This document shows, one piece after another, positions 1 through 7,959 of a stretch of DNA of 33,436 nt. Within the stretch, counting starts at the first letter, position 1, and every line of letters starts with the position of its first letter. Source of the stretch: Tychonema litorale BBK16 (GTDB lineage Bacteria; Cyanobacteriota; Cyanobacteriia; Cyanobacteriales; Microcoleaceae); NCBI RefSeq assembly GCF_021648855.1, contig NZ_JAKJHX010000054.1:1-33436 (forward strand). Reading direction: 5' to 3'. The position numbers were made by a program, and so were the translations under genes. The notes beneath the pieces are model-generated. The model did no database searches. It was not told the origin of the DNA and saw nothing but the letters and a program-made list of their open reading frames with translations.

Positions 1-2
1 GA

Positions 3-95
3 CCCGATGAAGCGTCAAGAATCACCGCACATAAGAGGTCGGTGAGTATTTCAACCACAAAGACAGCAACCACGGGGTTAAACCGATAAAAATAA
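3..95 (+). mobile_element. Right end of an IS200/IS605-family (TnpB-type) element, rest outside window
   Basis: Positions 5-55 hold a conserved end sequence: CGATGAAGCGTCAAGAATC, then a hairpin with arms CACCG and CGGTG, then GTGAGTATTTCAAC. The same arrangement appears in reverse complement at 33317-33366. In cyanobacteria this kind of hairpin followed by a GTATxTCAAC tail ends IS200/IS605-type elements just after tnpB. The transposase gene would lie to the left of the window, reading into it. An open frame from position 3 to a stop at 87-89 could be the last codons of that gene, but this is not certain. Confidence 0.5.
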
Positions 96-294
96 TTAGC
101 AGAGCTATTAACACATTTTGTGAGATTATGTTTGAAATATTTTTTTAATTAGATGATCGACTCCAAAAAATCATTCTAAAGTCGGAGAGTTAAAATCAGG
201 TAAGTTTCCGAGTCATATCAAATCCGTATTCTGCTTCTACCTTCCCCCCTTCGGAGGGTGAGGGGGGGTTGCCTTTTCCTTCTGCTATAACTGC
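90..294. other. Spacer without a gene; C/G-rich palindromic repeat at 241-276
   Basis: No coding region is recognisable here. Positions 90-240 are AT-rich. At 241-276 a run of C (CTTCCCCCCTTCGGAGGG) is followed by a run of G, which can fold into a short hairpin and resembles the C-rich/G-rich palindromic repeats scattered in filamentous cyanobacteria. It lies just downstream of the minus-strand gene ending at 295, so it may act as a transcript end. Confidence 0.4.
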
Positions 295-1416
295 TTAACG
301 CCTTGGTTTCTTCACATGAATCATGTTCGCTTTGAACGCCGGAATACGCCGATAAAATTTAAAATTATTCAGAGCAGCACTGGCCGATTTGACCACATCA
401 CTATCTGTATCTCGCAAAGCTTTTTGCAACAATGGAATCACTTTTTCCGATTTAATCGTGCCTAGTGCTTCCACGGCGTTCTGACGAACTTGAGGAGCGG
501 AATCTTGAGCAAGTTTTCCCAAGGTTTCTACTGCTCGCTGAGCGTCGATTCTCAAAGGATTAGCAGCAGCGATTTTACCTAAAGCAGATGCTGCTAATTT
601 CCGCGCTTCTGCATCCTGACTTTGAACGAATCCTATCAATTGTGCGAGGGAATAAGTTGGTGATTGCCTAACTATTTGAGCAGGCGCTAGAAATTCTGTT
701 TGATGTAAGTCACTGAACTGTTGCTGTGGCACTTCTGCTTGATTTAACTTACCCTCATACTGTTCTTGCAAAGACTTGATAGTCGCTTGCATCTGAGTTT
801 CATGAGCTTTTAACTGCTCATTGACTGCTTGCAACTGACTCTCATGTTGCTCTTGCAAGGATGCCAAATTAAATTGCATCTCAACCTCCCGGTTTTGATA
901 TTCTTCAGCAATCTCTCTCAAACGAACTTCATGTTTTTCTTGCAGAGCTTGTAAGTTGTCATCGATCTGAGCTTGATAGTTATGGTGCAATTCGTCAGAC
1001 AGTCTGAGTAATTCTGCTTCATGTTTTTGTTGCAAAGATTGGATATTTTCTTGCAAATTATAATCATGATTTCCCTCTACTTCTGCACTAAATTGTCTGA
1101 GCTGATTATCGCGGTCTTCAATGATTTTTATGAGCAGATTTTCGTGTTCTGTCGTAACTTGTTTGAGTGAATCTTCGTGTTCTACAGTAACTTTTCTGAG
1201 TGTATTATCCTGTTCTACTTGCAGAGATTGAACTGTTTGCTGAATCCGAGACTGATGAGCTCTTTCTATTTCCTCAGCAATCTGACGAGTTTGCTCTAAG
1301 TGTTCTTGCTTTTGCTTGTTTAACCGCTTTTCCACCAATGAGTAAGCAACTGCTATGCCTACTAAAAAACCGACGATCGCTCCTATGATAGCCACAACTG
1401 ATATCCCTCGCGACAA
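295..1416 (-). CDS. Membrane-anchored coiled-coil protein with C-terminal HEAT repeats
   Basis: The 373-residue protein has one N-terminal membrane helix (about residues 5-25), a long Q/E/H-rich coiled coil (about 30-230) made of related segments containing LQ(E/Q)xHE, and a C-terminal HEAT-like region (about 255-350) with the signatures EARKLAASALGKIA, PQVRQNAVEALGTI and SDVVKSASAALNNF. HEAT repeats usually bind other proteins, so a scaffold role at the membrane is likely, but no partner can be named. The coding DNA of the coiled coil is itself an imperfect repeat. It starts 24 bases after the CPBP protease gene and is the third gene of a trpF-CPBP-HEAT transcription unit. The product ends in a basic tail (HVKKPRR). 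The architecture is clear; the function is unknown. Confidence 0.8.
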   Translation of the reverse strand: MSRGISVVAIIGAIVGFLVGIAVAYSLVEKRLNKQKQEHLEQTRQIAEEIERAHQSRIQQTVQSLQVEQDNTLRKVTVEHEDSLKQVTTEHENLLIKIIEDRDNQLRQFSAEVEGNHDYNLQENIQSLQQKHEAELLRLSDELHHNYQAQIDDNLQALQEKHEVRLREIAEEYQNREVEMQFNLASLQEQHESQLQAVNEQLKAHETQMQATIKSLQEQYEGKLNQAEVPQQQFSDLHQTEFLAPAQIVRQSPTYSLAQLIGFVQSQDAEARKLAASALGKIAAANPLRIDAQRAVETLGKLAQDSAPQVRQNAVEALGTIKSEKVIPLLQKALRDTDSDVVKSASAALNNFKFYRRIPAFKANMIHVKKPRR

Positions 1417-1440
1417 AATAGTAATACTCGACTTTTATAT

Positions 1441-1977
1441 TTAACCATATAGTCTTCGATAACCGCCCAGTAATAGCAGCCAGACTATCACCGCCAACCA
1501 GTGTATCGCCACAGCAGGCCACAGGGAACCGCTTTGCAGGTATACGATCGCACACATAGCCCCTAACACCGCCGCCAGTAGCAAAAACACTGGATTCAGA
1601 AAGGTCTCGCGCCCAACTGGATAGAAAGTCAGCCCGTTCAGCGGATGGTAAACTACAAACAGCGCCAAACTGACACATCCCCAAAACCACAGCATTAACC
1701 CGGAAGCATTTTCCTGCTTGTGGGGTAGCATTAAAACGCGGAAAAATATTTCTTCGGTAATACCGGGACTCAACAAACAGCCCACTGTTACGCCCAAGAT
1801 TGTACGCCAAGAGGTTTGCACATCAATTTTCAGGAATCCCGACCAAAAACCAATGGGAAGCCCGATCGCACTATAACCCACCACAAGGCTCAGTGTAATC
1901 AGCCAATCAGTGCGATCGGGTATAGTTGAAAAAGCCATGCTGACTCGATGTACTAATAATGCTAATTCATTAGTCAT
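1441..1977 (-). CDS. CPBP-family intramembrane glutamic protease
   Basis: The 178-residue protein is very hydrophobic with about five membrane helices. It carries the three short motifs of the CPBP (CaaX protease and bacteriocin-processing, ABI) family: EEIFFR in about the middle, a His-containing FVVYHPLNG motif, and AIHW near the C-terminus. The paired Glu and the two His motifs form the active site in this family. Cyanobacterial members are common and their substrates are mostly unknown. The ATG overlaps the trpF stop in an ATGA (plus-strand TCAT, 1974-1977), which indicates translational coupling. The T of this start codon's complement is also the first base of the heptamer repeat in the trpF tail. 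Confidence 0.85.
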   Translation of the reverse strand: MTNELALLVHRVSMAFSTIPDRTDWLITLSLVVGYSAIGLPIGFWSGFLKIDVQTSWRTILGVTVGCLLSPGITEEIFFRVLMLPHKQENASGLMLWFWGCVSLALFVVYHPLNGLTFYPVGRETFLNPVFLLLAAVLGAMCAIVYLQSGSLWPAVAIHWLAVIVWLLLLGGYRRLYG

Positions 1978-2660
1978 TGGGAATTGGGAATTGGGAATTG
2001 GGAATTGGGAATTGGGAATTTATTGGCTTTTTTTAGTCGATCGAACAAATCGGCAACTTTGGTTAAATCTTTATCTCCGGGAGATATTTCTACACCGCTC
2101 GAAAGGTCAATACCACTAAAATTATTGTCTTCAAAACGGACGATCGCATTTAACACATTATCCGGCCTCAAACCGCCAGCCAGCAACCAAGGACAGTTGG
2201 GTCGAAACTCTGCTAATATTTGCCAGTCGAGGGTTTTACCAGTACCGCCTAGTTGTTCGGGATGGTAAGCATCCAGCAGTAAAGTATCCACATGATTAGC
2301 ATAAATATTCGCAATGTCTAAAGTCTCAGGAGTCTTAACTCTCAGGGCTTTGATGATTTCAATCTTTGGCAAAAAATCCCGCAGCCGATCGCAATATTCC
2401 ACTGTTTCATCTCCATGCAACTGCACACCACTTAAATTAGATTCTGCAACTACTTGACAGATATTTTCTATTGTGGTATTGGCAAAAACACCGATGCGAT
2501 CGACATTTGTGGGCAACTGCTCAAAAATTAAGCGAATAGTTTCTGGGTTAACATAGCGAGGGGAAGCCCGAACGCAAATAAACCCCAAAGCGTGTGATCC
2601 CAAACCTGCGATCGCGACTCCCTGCTCTACTTTAGTGATGCCACAAATTTTAACTCGCAC
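1974..2660 (-). CDS. trpF: Phosphoribosylanthranilate isomerase
   Basis: TrpF catalyses the Amadori rearrangement of N-(5'-phosphoribosyl)anthranilate in tryptophan synthesis. The N-terminal [10 protein letters not shown] carries the catalytic Cys (C6); LHGDE, a catalytic Asp in [20 protein letters not shown], the [11 protein letters not shown] phosphate site and [16 protein letters not shown] all match the family. It starts at GTG (2658-2660), preceded by a strong AGGAGG. No other trp gene is nearby, as is usual in cyanobacteria. The last dozen or so residues ([15 protein letters not shown]) are not family sequence: they are the translation of a TTGGGAA heptamer array (1977-2018), so the original C-terminus was probably near DLFDRLKK. 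Confidence 0.95.
   Translation of the reverse strand: MRVKICGITKVEQGVAIAGLGSHALGFICVRASPRYVNPETIRLIFEQLPTNVDRIGVFANTTIENICQVVAESNLSGVQLHGDETVEYCDRLRDFLPKIEIIKALRVKTPETLDIANIYANHVDTLLLDAYHPEQLGGTGKTLDWQILAEFRPNCPWLLAGGLRPDNVLNAIVRFEDNNFSGIDLSSGVEISPGDKDLTKVADLFDRLKKANKFPIPNSQFPIPNSQ
1977..2018. repeat. Heptanucleotide tandem repeat (TTGGGAA) x6
   Basis: Six perfect copies of TTGGGAA lie end to end. This is the short tandemly repeated repetitive (STRR) class known from filamentous cyanobacteria. The array is read in frame as the tail of trpF and runs up to the start codon of the next gene. Copy-number change would alter both the TrpF tail and the trpF-CPBP coupling. Confidence 0.9.
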
Positions 2661-2794
2661 TTCTCCTCCTCACTTCCGACTTTGTGCCAAGATATACGTG
2701 AATTGTTAACTATTAAAACAAATCTTAGTTTAAGGCAAAACACTTCTTACAATTTGATAACTGAATTTATTTGTGAGATAGGGAGCATAATAGC

Positions 2795-3079
2795 GTGATT
2801 TACTCATCTTTGCTGTTAGTAGTACAATCGACCATTCCCACAACACCGGAGTGGTCGCCAATGGTAGGACTGACAATGATCTTGTGCAACTTGCTAGCGA
2901 TCGCGATCGGCTACTACGGCATCTCCAAGCAAAACCGAGGCAAAGGCCCAGCCTTACCCCTAGTCATGCCTGGAATGTTCAAAGGCTTTGGGATACCAGA
3001 ATTGCTGGCGACAACCAGCCTCGGCCACTTGCTAGGTGCCGGAGTAATCTTGGGCTTAGGAAACGCGGGAGTTCTGTAA
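2795..3079 (+). CDS. psaK: Photosystem I reaction centre subunit PsaK (PSI-K)
   Basis: The 94-residue protein is a small two-helix thylakoid subunit at the edge of photosystem I that helps bind antenna chlorophyll and contacts neighbouring complexes. Family features are the N-terminal TTPEWSP, a first helix around residues 22-45, a loop with PALPL and GFGIPELLATTSLGHLLGAG, and a glycine-rich second helix ending GLGNAGVL. It starts at GTG 2795, chosen because GGGAG at 2781-2785 sits at normal spacing and the length then matches PsaK. The gene has its own upstream spacer (2661-2794) and no close partner upstream. Confidence 0.93.
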   Translation: MIYSSLLLVVQSTIPTTPEWSPMVGLTMILCNLLAIAIGYYGISKQNRGKGPALPLVMPGMFKGFGIPELLATTSLGHLLGAGVILGLGNAGVL

Positions 3080-3151
3080 AAATTAGGGGAAGTGGAAGAG
3101 AAGATATAATAATAGAAACTCTTCCTCATTCTCCTCTCTCAGGAAAACTTC

Positions 3152-4345
3152 ATGCAAAAAGGTTGGCGAGTCGGTTCATTATTTGGTATCCCGTTATTTT
3201 TGGATTACTCGTGGTTTATCATCTTAGCCCTAGGAACCCAAGCCTATGCTAGCAGTTACAGTTCGTGGGGCCCTGCACAGTCGTGGATTGCCGGATTCGC
3301 ATTAGCTTTGATGCTGTTTGGTTCCGTACTGCTGCACGAATTGGGACACAGTTTGGCGGCCATGTCCCAAGGCATTAAAGTTAATTCTATTACCCTATTC
3401 TTATTTGGTGGAGTTGCATCGATCGACTCGGAATCAAAAACTCCCGGTCAAGCTTTTCAAGTAGCCATCGCCGGCCCTCTCGTCAGCTTCGGACTGTTTT
3501 TAATCCTCGGCTTAGGGTCTGAAATTTTACCCACAAATCTCCTACGAATAGTAATAGAAAGGGTAGCAGAAATCAATCTAGTTCTGGGATTATTTAACTT
3601 GATTCCTGGTTTGCCTTTGGATGGAGGACAGGTTTTAAAAGCCGCCATTTGGAAAATCAGTGGTTCTCGATTTACTGGTGTTCGTTGGGCGGCAAGAACT
3701 GGACAAGTTTTAGGCTGGTTGGCAATTGCTTTTGGACTAGCTTCATGCCTCCTGGCCCGCGAACTTGGTGGCCTATGGATCGCACTAATCGGTGGATTCG
3801 CGATTCGCAATGCCATAGCTTATAGCCGTTTTGTTTCATTACAAGAAGCGTTGCTGAAAACCAAAGCTGTCGATGCTATGACTCGTGAATTTCGAGTAGT
3901 CGATGCGAATTCAACCTTACGAGAATTTGCCGATCGCTATTTGTTAGAAGTCAATCCATTGCCATTTTACATCGCAGCAGACAACGGACGAGATTTAGGT
4001 TTAGTGTCGATCGATGATATCCGCTTCACAGAACGCAGTCAGTGGCAAATTCAGACTTTGCACGACATTTTGAAACCGCTGGAAAAAATCCCCACAGTCT
4101 CAGAAAAATCATCCCTAGCTGAAGTAATCAACACGATGGAATATTGTCAGTTGTCCCGAATCATCGTCCTCTCTCCCATCGGTTCAGTAGCAGGTACGAT
4201 CGATCGCGGTGACGTGATGAAAGTTTTGGCGAAATACCTCAAACCCACAGTCTCTGAAGCCGAAATCAAGCGCTGCAAAGCAGAAAATAGCTATCCCCAA
4301 GGATTGCAATTAAGCGCGATCGCCAAAACTGCCCAGGAAAACTAA
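3152..4345 (+). CDS. Site-2 protease-like M50 metalloprotease with CBS domains
   Basis: The 397-residue protein is an intramembrane zinc protease of family M50. The zinc motif HELGH is at residues 62-66, and the third ligand motif NLIPGLPLDGG is at about 149-159 (D157). About six membrane helices fill residues 10-220. A C-terminal soluble part (about 235-370) contains two CBS-type segments (VDAMTREFRVVDANSTL... and ILKPLEKIPTVSEKSSLAEV), which in this subfamily sense adenine nucleotides. Members cleave membrane-bound regulators; the substrate here is unknown. It lies 72 bases after psaK and 32 bases before the cyclase gene, so co-transcription with the cyclase is possible. Confidence 0.92.
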   Translation: MQKGWRVGSLFGIPLFLDYSWFIILALGTQAYASSYSSWGPAQSWIAGFALALMLFGSVLLHELGHSLAAMSQGIKVNSITLFLFGGVASIDSESKTPGQAFQVAIAGPLVSFGLFLILGLGSEILPTNLLRIVIERVAEINLVLGLFNLIPGLPLDGGQVLKAAIWKISGSRFTGVRWAARTGQVLGWLAIAFGLASCLLARELGGLWIALIGGFAIRNAIAYSRFVSLQEALLKTKAVDAMTREFRVVDANSTLREFADRYLLEVNPLPFYIAADNGRDLGLVSIDDIRFTERSQWQIQTLHDILKPLEKIPTVSEKSSLAEVINTMEYCQLSRIIVLSPIGSVAGTIDRGDVMKVLAKYLKPTVSEAEIKRCKAENSYPQGLQLSAIAKTAQEN

Positions 4346-4377
4346 AAATCTGGCAAGTTAAGATAGTTAAGATTAAG

Positions 4378-6378
4378 ATGTGGTGCATTTTTTCAAGGAG
4401 AGTTGAAAAAATAATTATCGATATGCCAAAATTGTTGGATCAATTTCATCATCATTTGAAGGAAACAAGCCGTCGTTGGCAAAATGTAACTCAGTCCTTC
4501 CCCTTCGGTGAATTGAAACCTCTGATGATCACCTGCCTAGCCGTGACGGGAACCCTATTGGGAGTGCGACATTTAGCGTGGTTGCAGCCATTGGAATTAA
4601 ATGCTTTTGACGTGATGGTGCGATCGCGCCCCGATGCACCCCCTGACCCCAGATTGCTAGTAGTAACCATCACCGAACAGGATATTAATGCAATTGGAAA
4701 ATGGCCAATTTCCGATCGCAAGTTAGCCAAAGCCATCGCCGAAATAGCGCGTCTCGAACCCATAGCCATTGGCATAGATCTGATTCGTAATACTCCCTAC
4801 GAACCGGGGAATGCCGAATTAGTAACTCAATGGAAAAACCCCAAAGTAATTCCAATTACCTTAATCGGTAACTCTCAGCAAGATCCAGCGCCACCACCTC
4901 CTAATATACCAGAAAATCGGGTAGGATTTAACGATTTAGTGGTCGATCCAGATAATATAGTTCGTCGCAATTTGATGTTTGCTGGTAATGGCAAAACGAC
5001 ACTGACATCATTTTCAGCGCGACTAGCTTTTGCCTATTTAGATTTCCAAAAGGTCGAATCTAAACTGACAGAAAAACAAGAAATTGAGGCAAATAAAGTA
5101 GTATTTGAAAAATTGCGATCGGACTCAGGAGGTTATCAAAACATTGATGCCCAAGGTTATCAAATCCTACTTAATTACCGCTCTTCTGAAAAGATAGCAA
5201 AAAGCGTGACATTAACTCAAGTATTGGAGGGAAAAGTTGACCCCAAATTGGTAAAAGGTAAAATAGTGCTAATGGGCGTTACAGCTCTAAGTGTGAAAGA
5301 TTTCTTTTCCACCCCTTACAGCGGTACTATCAGGGGAAACCGCCCCCTGGCTGGGGTATTCATACACGCAACGGCTACTAGCCAAATTCTCAGTGCAGTT
5401 TTAGATGGTAAAGGGCTATTCTGGTATTGGGATGAATGGCAAGAAATACTCTGGATAGCTGTTTGGAGTTCAGTGGGTGGCTGTTTAGCTTGGCGGTTAG
5501 AAAATTCGGTCAGTTTGCTCGGAAGTGCGATCGCAACTTTTGGTTCATTATTGGGATGCACCTTTTTCCTATTCACTCAACAGGGGTGGATACCTTTAAT
5601 TCCGGCTGCGATGGCACTTTTTATCACCCCAGGAGTCATAGTCACCTATAAGTATCAGGAGTCGAGACAACAACAAGAAATTGTGATGAAATTATTGGGA
5701 CAGCAAACTTCACCCGCGATCGCAAATGCCCTCTGGAAAGAGCGCGTTCATCTGCTTGAATCTGGATTATTACCAGGGAAAAAACTGATTGCTACCATCA
5801 TCCTCACCGACTTGCAAGGCTTTAGTACAATCTCCGAAAAACTACCACCAGAAATAGTAATGAGTTGGTTAAATGAGTATTTATCAGCAATGGCCGAAGA
5901 AGTCCAAGCACATCAAGGTGTGATTAATAAATTTACTGGAGATGGAATGCTGGCAGTATTTGGCGTACCTATTCCGCGCACAACTCCCGCAGAAATTGCC
6001 GAAGATGCTCGCCTCGCCGTAGCTTGCGCTGTCGCCATCAGTTCCCGTTTACCCCAAATGAATCAAAATTGGCGCGATCGCAATTTACCTGCTGCCAGAA
6101 TGCGAGTAGGCATCTTTACAGGGCCTGTTATGGTAGGTAGTTTGGGAGGTACAACTCGTTTGGAATATGGAGTAATCGGCGACAGTGTAAATATTGCGTC
6201 TCGGCTGGAAAGCTGCGAAAAAGATCGGCAAGAAGACACTTGTCGGATTTTAATTGCAGAAGAAACATTACGGAATCTCGCAGATAAATTTGAAGTAGAA
6301 TCTTGGGGAGCTTTACCATTGAAAGGTAGAGAACAAAAAGTTAATGTCTACCGCGTTTTAGGAATGAAAAACAAATAA
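4378..6378 (+). CDS. CHASE2-domain class III adenylate/guanylate cyclase
   Basis: The 666-residue membrane receptor cyclase has an N-terminal membrane helix (about residues 50-70), an extracytoplasmic CHASE2 sensor (about 75-345), three closely spaced membrane helices (about 355-430) and a C-terminal class III cyclase domain (about 470-660). Metal-binding aspartates are D478 (ILTDLQGFS) and D522 (KFTGDGMLAVFG), 44 residues apart, and the transition-state pair is N605/R609 (SVNIASRLE). It should be active, making cAMP or cGMP in response to an outside signal. The substrate-selecting partner of K519 is a Gly (LEYGVIGDS) where Thr or Asp is usual, so nucleotide choice is uncertain. Start: ATG 4378 has no clear ribosome site; ATG 4423 (MPKLLDQ) is an equally likely start. 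Confidence 0.92.
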   Translation: MWCIFSRRVEKIIIDMPKLLDQFHHHLKETSRRWQNVTQSFPFGELKPLMITCLAVTGTLLGVRHLAWLQPLELNAFDVMVRSRPDAPPDPRLLVVTITEQDINAIGKWPISDRKLAKAIAEIARLEPIAIGIDLIRNTPYEPGNAELVTQWKNPKVIPITLIGNSQQDPAPPPPNIPENRVGFNDLVVDPDNIVRRNLMFAGNGKTTLTSFSARLAFAYLDFQKVESKLTEKQEIEANKVVFEKLRSDSGGYQNIDAQGYQILLNYRSSEKIAKSVTLTQVLEGKVDPKLVKGKIVLMGVTALSVKDFFSTPYSGTIRGNRPLAGVFIHATATSQILSAVLDGKGLFWYWDEWQEILWIAVWSSVGGCLAWRLENSVSLLGSAIATFGSLLGCTFFLFTQQGWIPLIPAAMALFITPGVIVTYKYQESRQQQEIVMKLLGQQTSPAIANALWKERVHLLESGLLPGKKLIATIILTDLQGFSTISEKLPPEIVMSWLNEYLSAMAEEVQAHQGVINKFTGDGMLAVFGVPIPRTTPAEIAEDARLAVACAVAISSRLPQMNQNWRDRNLPAARMRVGIFTGPVMVGSLGGTTRLEYGVIGDSVNIASRLESCEKDRQEDTCRILIAEETLRNLADKFEVESWGALPLKGREQKVNVYRVLGMKNK

Positions 6379-6647
6379 AAATACAGCATCTATTCCCAGG
6401 GTAAACGCATCTTAACTTCAACCCAAAATATGCTACAGTTAGAACAGTATTTGATATTACCCATTGCACAGTTGTGCAAATATAAATACCTTAAAAAGCA
6501 ACAGGAAATACAAAGTCAAGCAATTAACTTGGCACAAACTACTCTAGTTTCATTTCATTTGTTTATTTACGATCGGGACTTATACACGTGGAGCCAAAAG
6601 CGTTTTTCTACGTTAATCTTTCTCCTCCAACCCACGAATTTTCCTGA
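6379..6647. other. Spacer without a recognisable gene
   Basis: AT-rich DNA after the cyclase gene. A frame from 6430 to 6651 is open but has no ribosome site, no family features and unusual composition, so it is not called. The stretch directly precedes a chitinase remnant in a different frame and may be the scar of the deletion that removed the rest of that gene. Confidence 0.4.
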
Positions 6648-6767
6648 ATAACCGGACTTTGGGTGAGTTATGACGACGAGAAATCGCTGGGTTATAAGGT
6701 CAGTTATGCGATCGAAAAAGAGTTGGGAGGTGCAATGACATGGGCGCTCGATTTAGACAAGTTTTAA
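6648..6767 (+). pseudogene. C-terminal remnant of a glycoside hydrolase family 18 (chitinase-like) gene
   Basis: After an in-frame stop at 6645-6647 the frame reads ITGLWVSYDDEKSLGYKVSY and then AIEKELGGAMTWALDLDKF before TAA at 6765-6767. This is the characteristic last part of GH18 chitinases: the (V)SYDD(x)xSL motif, a helix, then GGAMxWxLDxD at the last strand of the barrel with its conserved Trp. The catalytic DxxDxDxE region and everything upstream are missing. No start codon suits a 39-codon gene. It is a truncated remnant, not a working enzyme. Confidence 0.8.
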
Positions 6768-6972
6768 CGATAGTTCTGCTGCACCTGCATTCATACTAAA
6801 TCTTGAGTAATTGGAGACTGTTTTGCCCGACCTGTCATAGAGTAAAATCACTCGATCCCCGCATTGGTTCAGTTTGGTATTTTGTTATTAGTTTATGCAA
6901 CGTTGCAATCTTAGGTTATACTCAAAATAAAGTGACCGCTCGACTGCTATGTAAACCCCCTTTGAAATCACA

Positions 6973-7659
6973 ATGGTCAAACTACTTATGCGTCCTTACG
7001 TTTCTTTCGCTGTTAGTGCTGCCACAGCATTGATGTCTTTGGGTACGATCGGCTCCGGTTTTGCCAACGCTGCACTGTTCAAGTTCAATTTTGATGGGAC
7101 ATTGACTGGAAAAGACCCGTTGGGTACAACTGCAACATCTAGAGAGTTGAAAGGTAGTTTTTTGCTCGATACAGATGTTGCCAATAATTCCACGACTCCA
7201 ATTGCCGGAAGATACGATGGAGCTATCCGAGAGTTAAATCTTGTATTTGCTCCGATCTCTAATCAAAATAATCCTGTAGAGTTTAGTGCAAGTGATTTTC
7301 CAGGTAAAAGAAACCGCCTATTGGTAGGAGCCAGGGGAACTCAAGAGGAATTACAATTTTTGTTGGGTAATGTTGGGACAACACCTCCCTTTTTCTTACC
7401 AACTTCAGTAGGAATTATATTTAGGAGTAGCGATCTGACTCGGACTACTCAATTGAAGGAGGTTTTAACCCCAACAAGCGGTAACTTTAGCGGAGAATTG
7501 AAGGTAACTTTATCTCCCGATCGAGTTTCCGATCCGAACAATCAGTTTTCCGGTTCATTTACTATTACCCCAGTTCCGGTTCCCGAAGCGAGTAATCCAA
7601 TTGCTGTAGGGTTGGCTTTGTTAGGTTTTTACCTCATAAAAACTCAAAAAATTGCTTGA
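6973..7659 (+). CDS. Secreted PEP-CTERM-like protein of unknown function
   Basis: The 228-residue protein starts with a signal peptide (SAATALMSLGTIGSGFANAA, cleavage near residue 33) followed by a beta-rich body (FKFNFDGTLTG..., SGELKVTLSPD, FSGSFTITP). The C-terminus has VPVPEASNP, a membrane helix (IAVGLALLGFYLI) and a basic end (KTQKIA). This matches the PEP-CTERM sorting signal layout, but the motif reads PEA instead of PEP and the last residues are Lys rather than Arg. It is probably exported and held at the cell surface by an exosortase-type system. The start is ATG 6973 or ATG 6988; neither has a strong ribosome site. The body matches no enzyme I know. Confidence 0.7.
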   Translation: MVKLLMRPYVSFAVSAATALMSLGTIGSGFANAALFKFNFDGTLTGKDPLGTTATSRELKGSFLLDTDVANNSTTPIAGRYDGAIRELNLVFAPISNQNNPVEFSASDFPGKRNRLLVGARGTQEELQFLLGNVGTTPPFFLPTSVGIIFRSSDLTRTTQLKEVLTPTSGNFSGELKVTLSPDRVSDPNNQFSGSFTITPVPVPEASNPIAVGLALLGFYLIKTQKIA

Positions 7660-7740
7660 AAGCGTGCTTTTAGCTATCAGTTTAGCTTCTTCAAAAAGGC
7701 GAGAAAAAAAACTCAAGCTAGCTCAATAGGAGGATACGCA

Positions 7741-7959
7741 ATGTTTGCGATCGCGCCGATAATCAACGAAGGCTACATTCAATTTCAGGGATACCAAACC
7801 TGGTATCGCATCGTTGGAGATATTGCCAACGCATTACCGGGCAAATTTCCAGTATTGATGCTCCACGGCGGGTCTGGTATACCGCACGATCGCCTCGAAC
7901 TCCTGAAAGCCCTGCATCTATTCCTCAAAAATTATGAAGCAGATGAAAAAGATTACTAA
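7741..7959 (+). pseudogene. N-terminal fragment of a proline-iminopeptidase-like alpha/beta hydrolase
   Basis: The 72-codon frame has an excellent ribosome site (AGGAGGA before ATG 7741) and starts like proline iminopeptidases: EGYIQFQGYQTWYRIVGD, then FPVLMLHGGSGIPHDRLELL. The HGG(S/P)G oxyanion motif is present, but the nucleophile Ser elbow and the remaining 200-odd residues of the family are gone. Similarity stops near LKALH (about 7915). The frame then runs into the start of the DUF928 gene, overlapping it by 26 bases. It is a deletion remnant that still has a translation start; it could give a 72-residue peptide and feed ribosomes to the next gene. Confidence 0.8.

Noticed and set aside
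6430..6651. Open frame of 73 codons after the cyclase gene
   Set aside because: No ribosome site, no recognisable motif, and a composition typical of spacer; it overlaps the first bases of the chitinase remnant in another frame.
6803..7033. Open frame of 76 codons upstream of the PEP-CTERM-like gene
   Set aside because: It overlaps the signal-peptide region of the better-supported gene in a different frame and has no family features.
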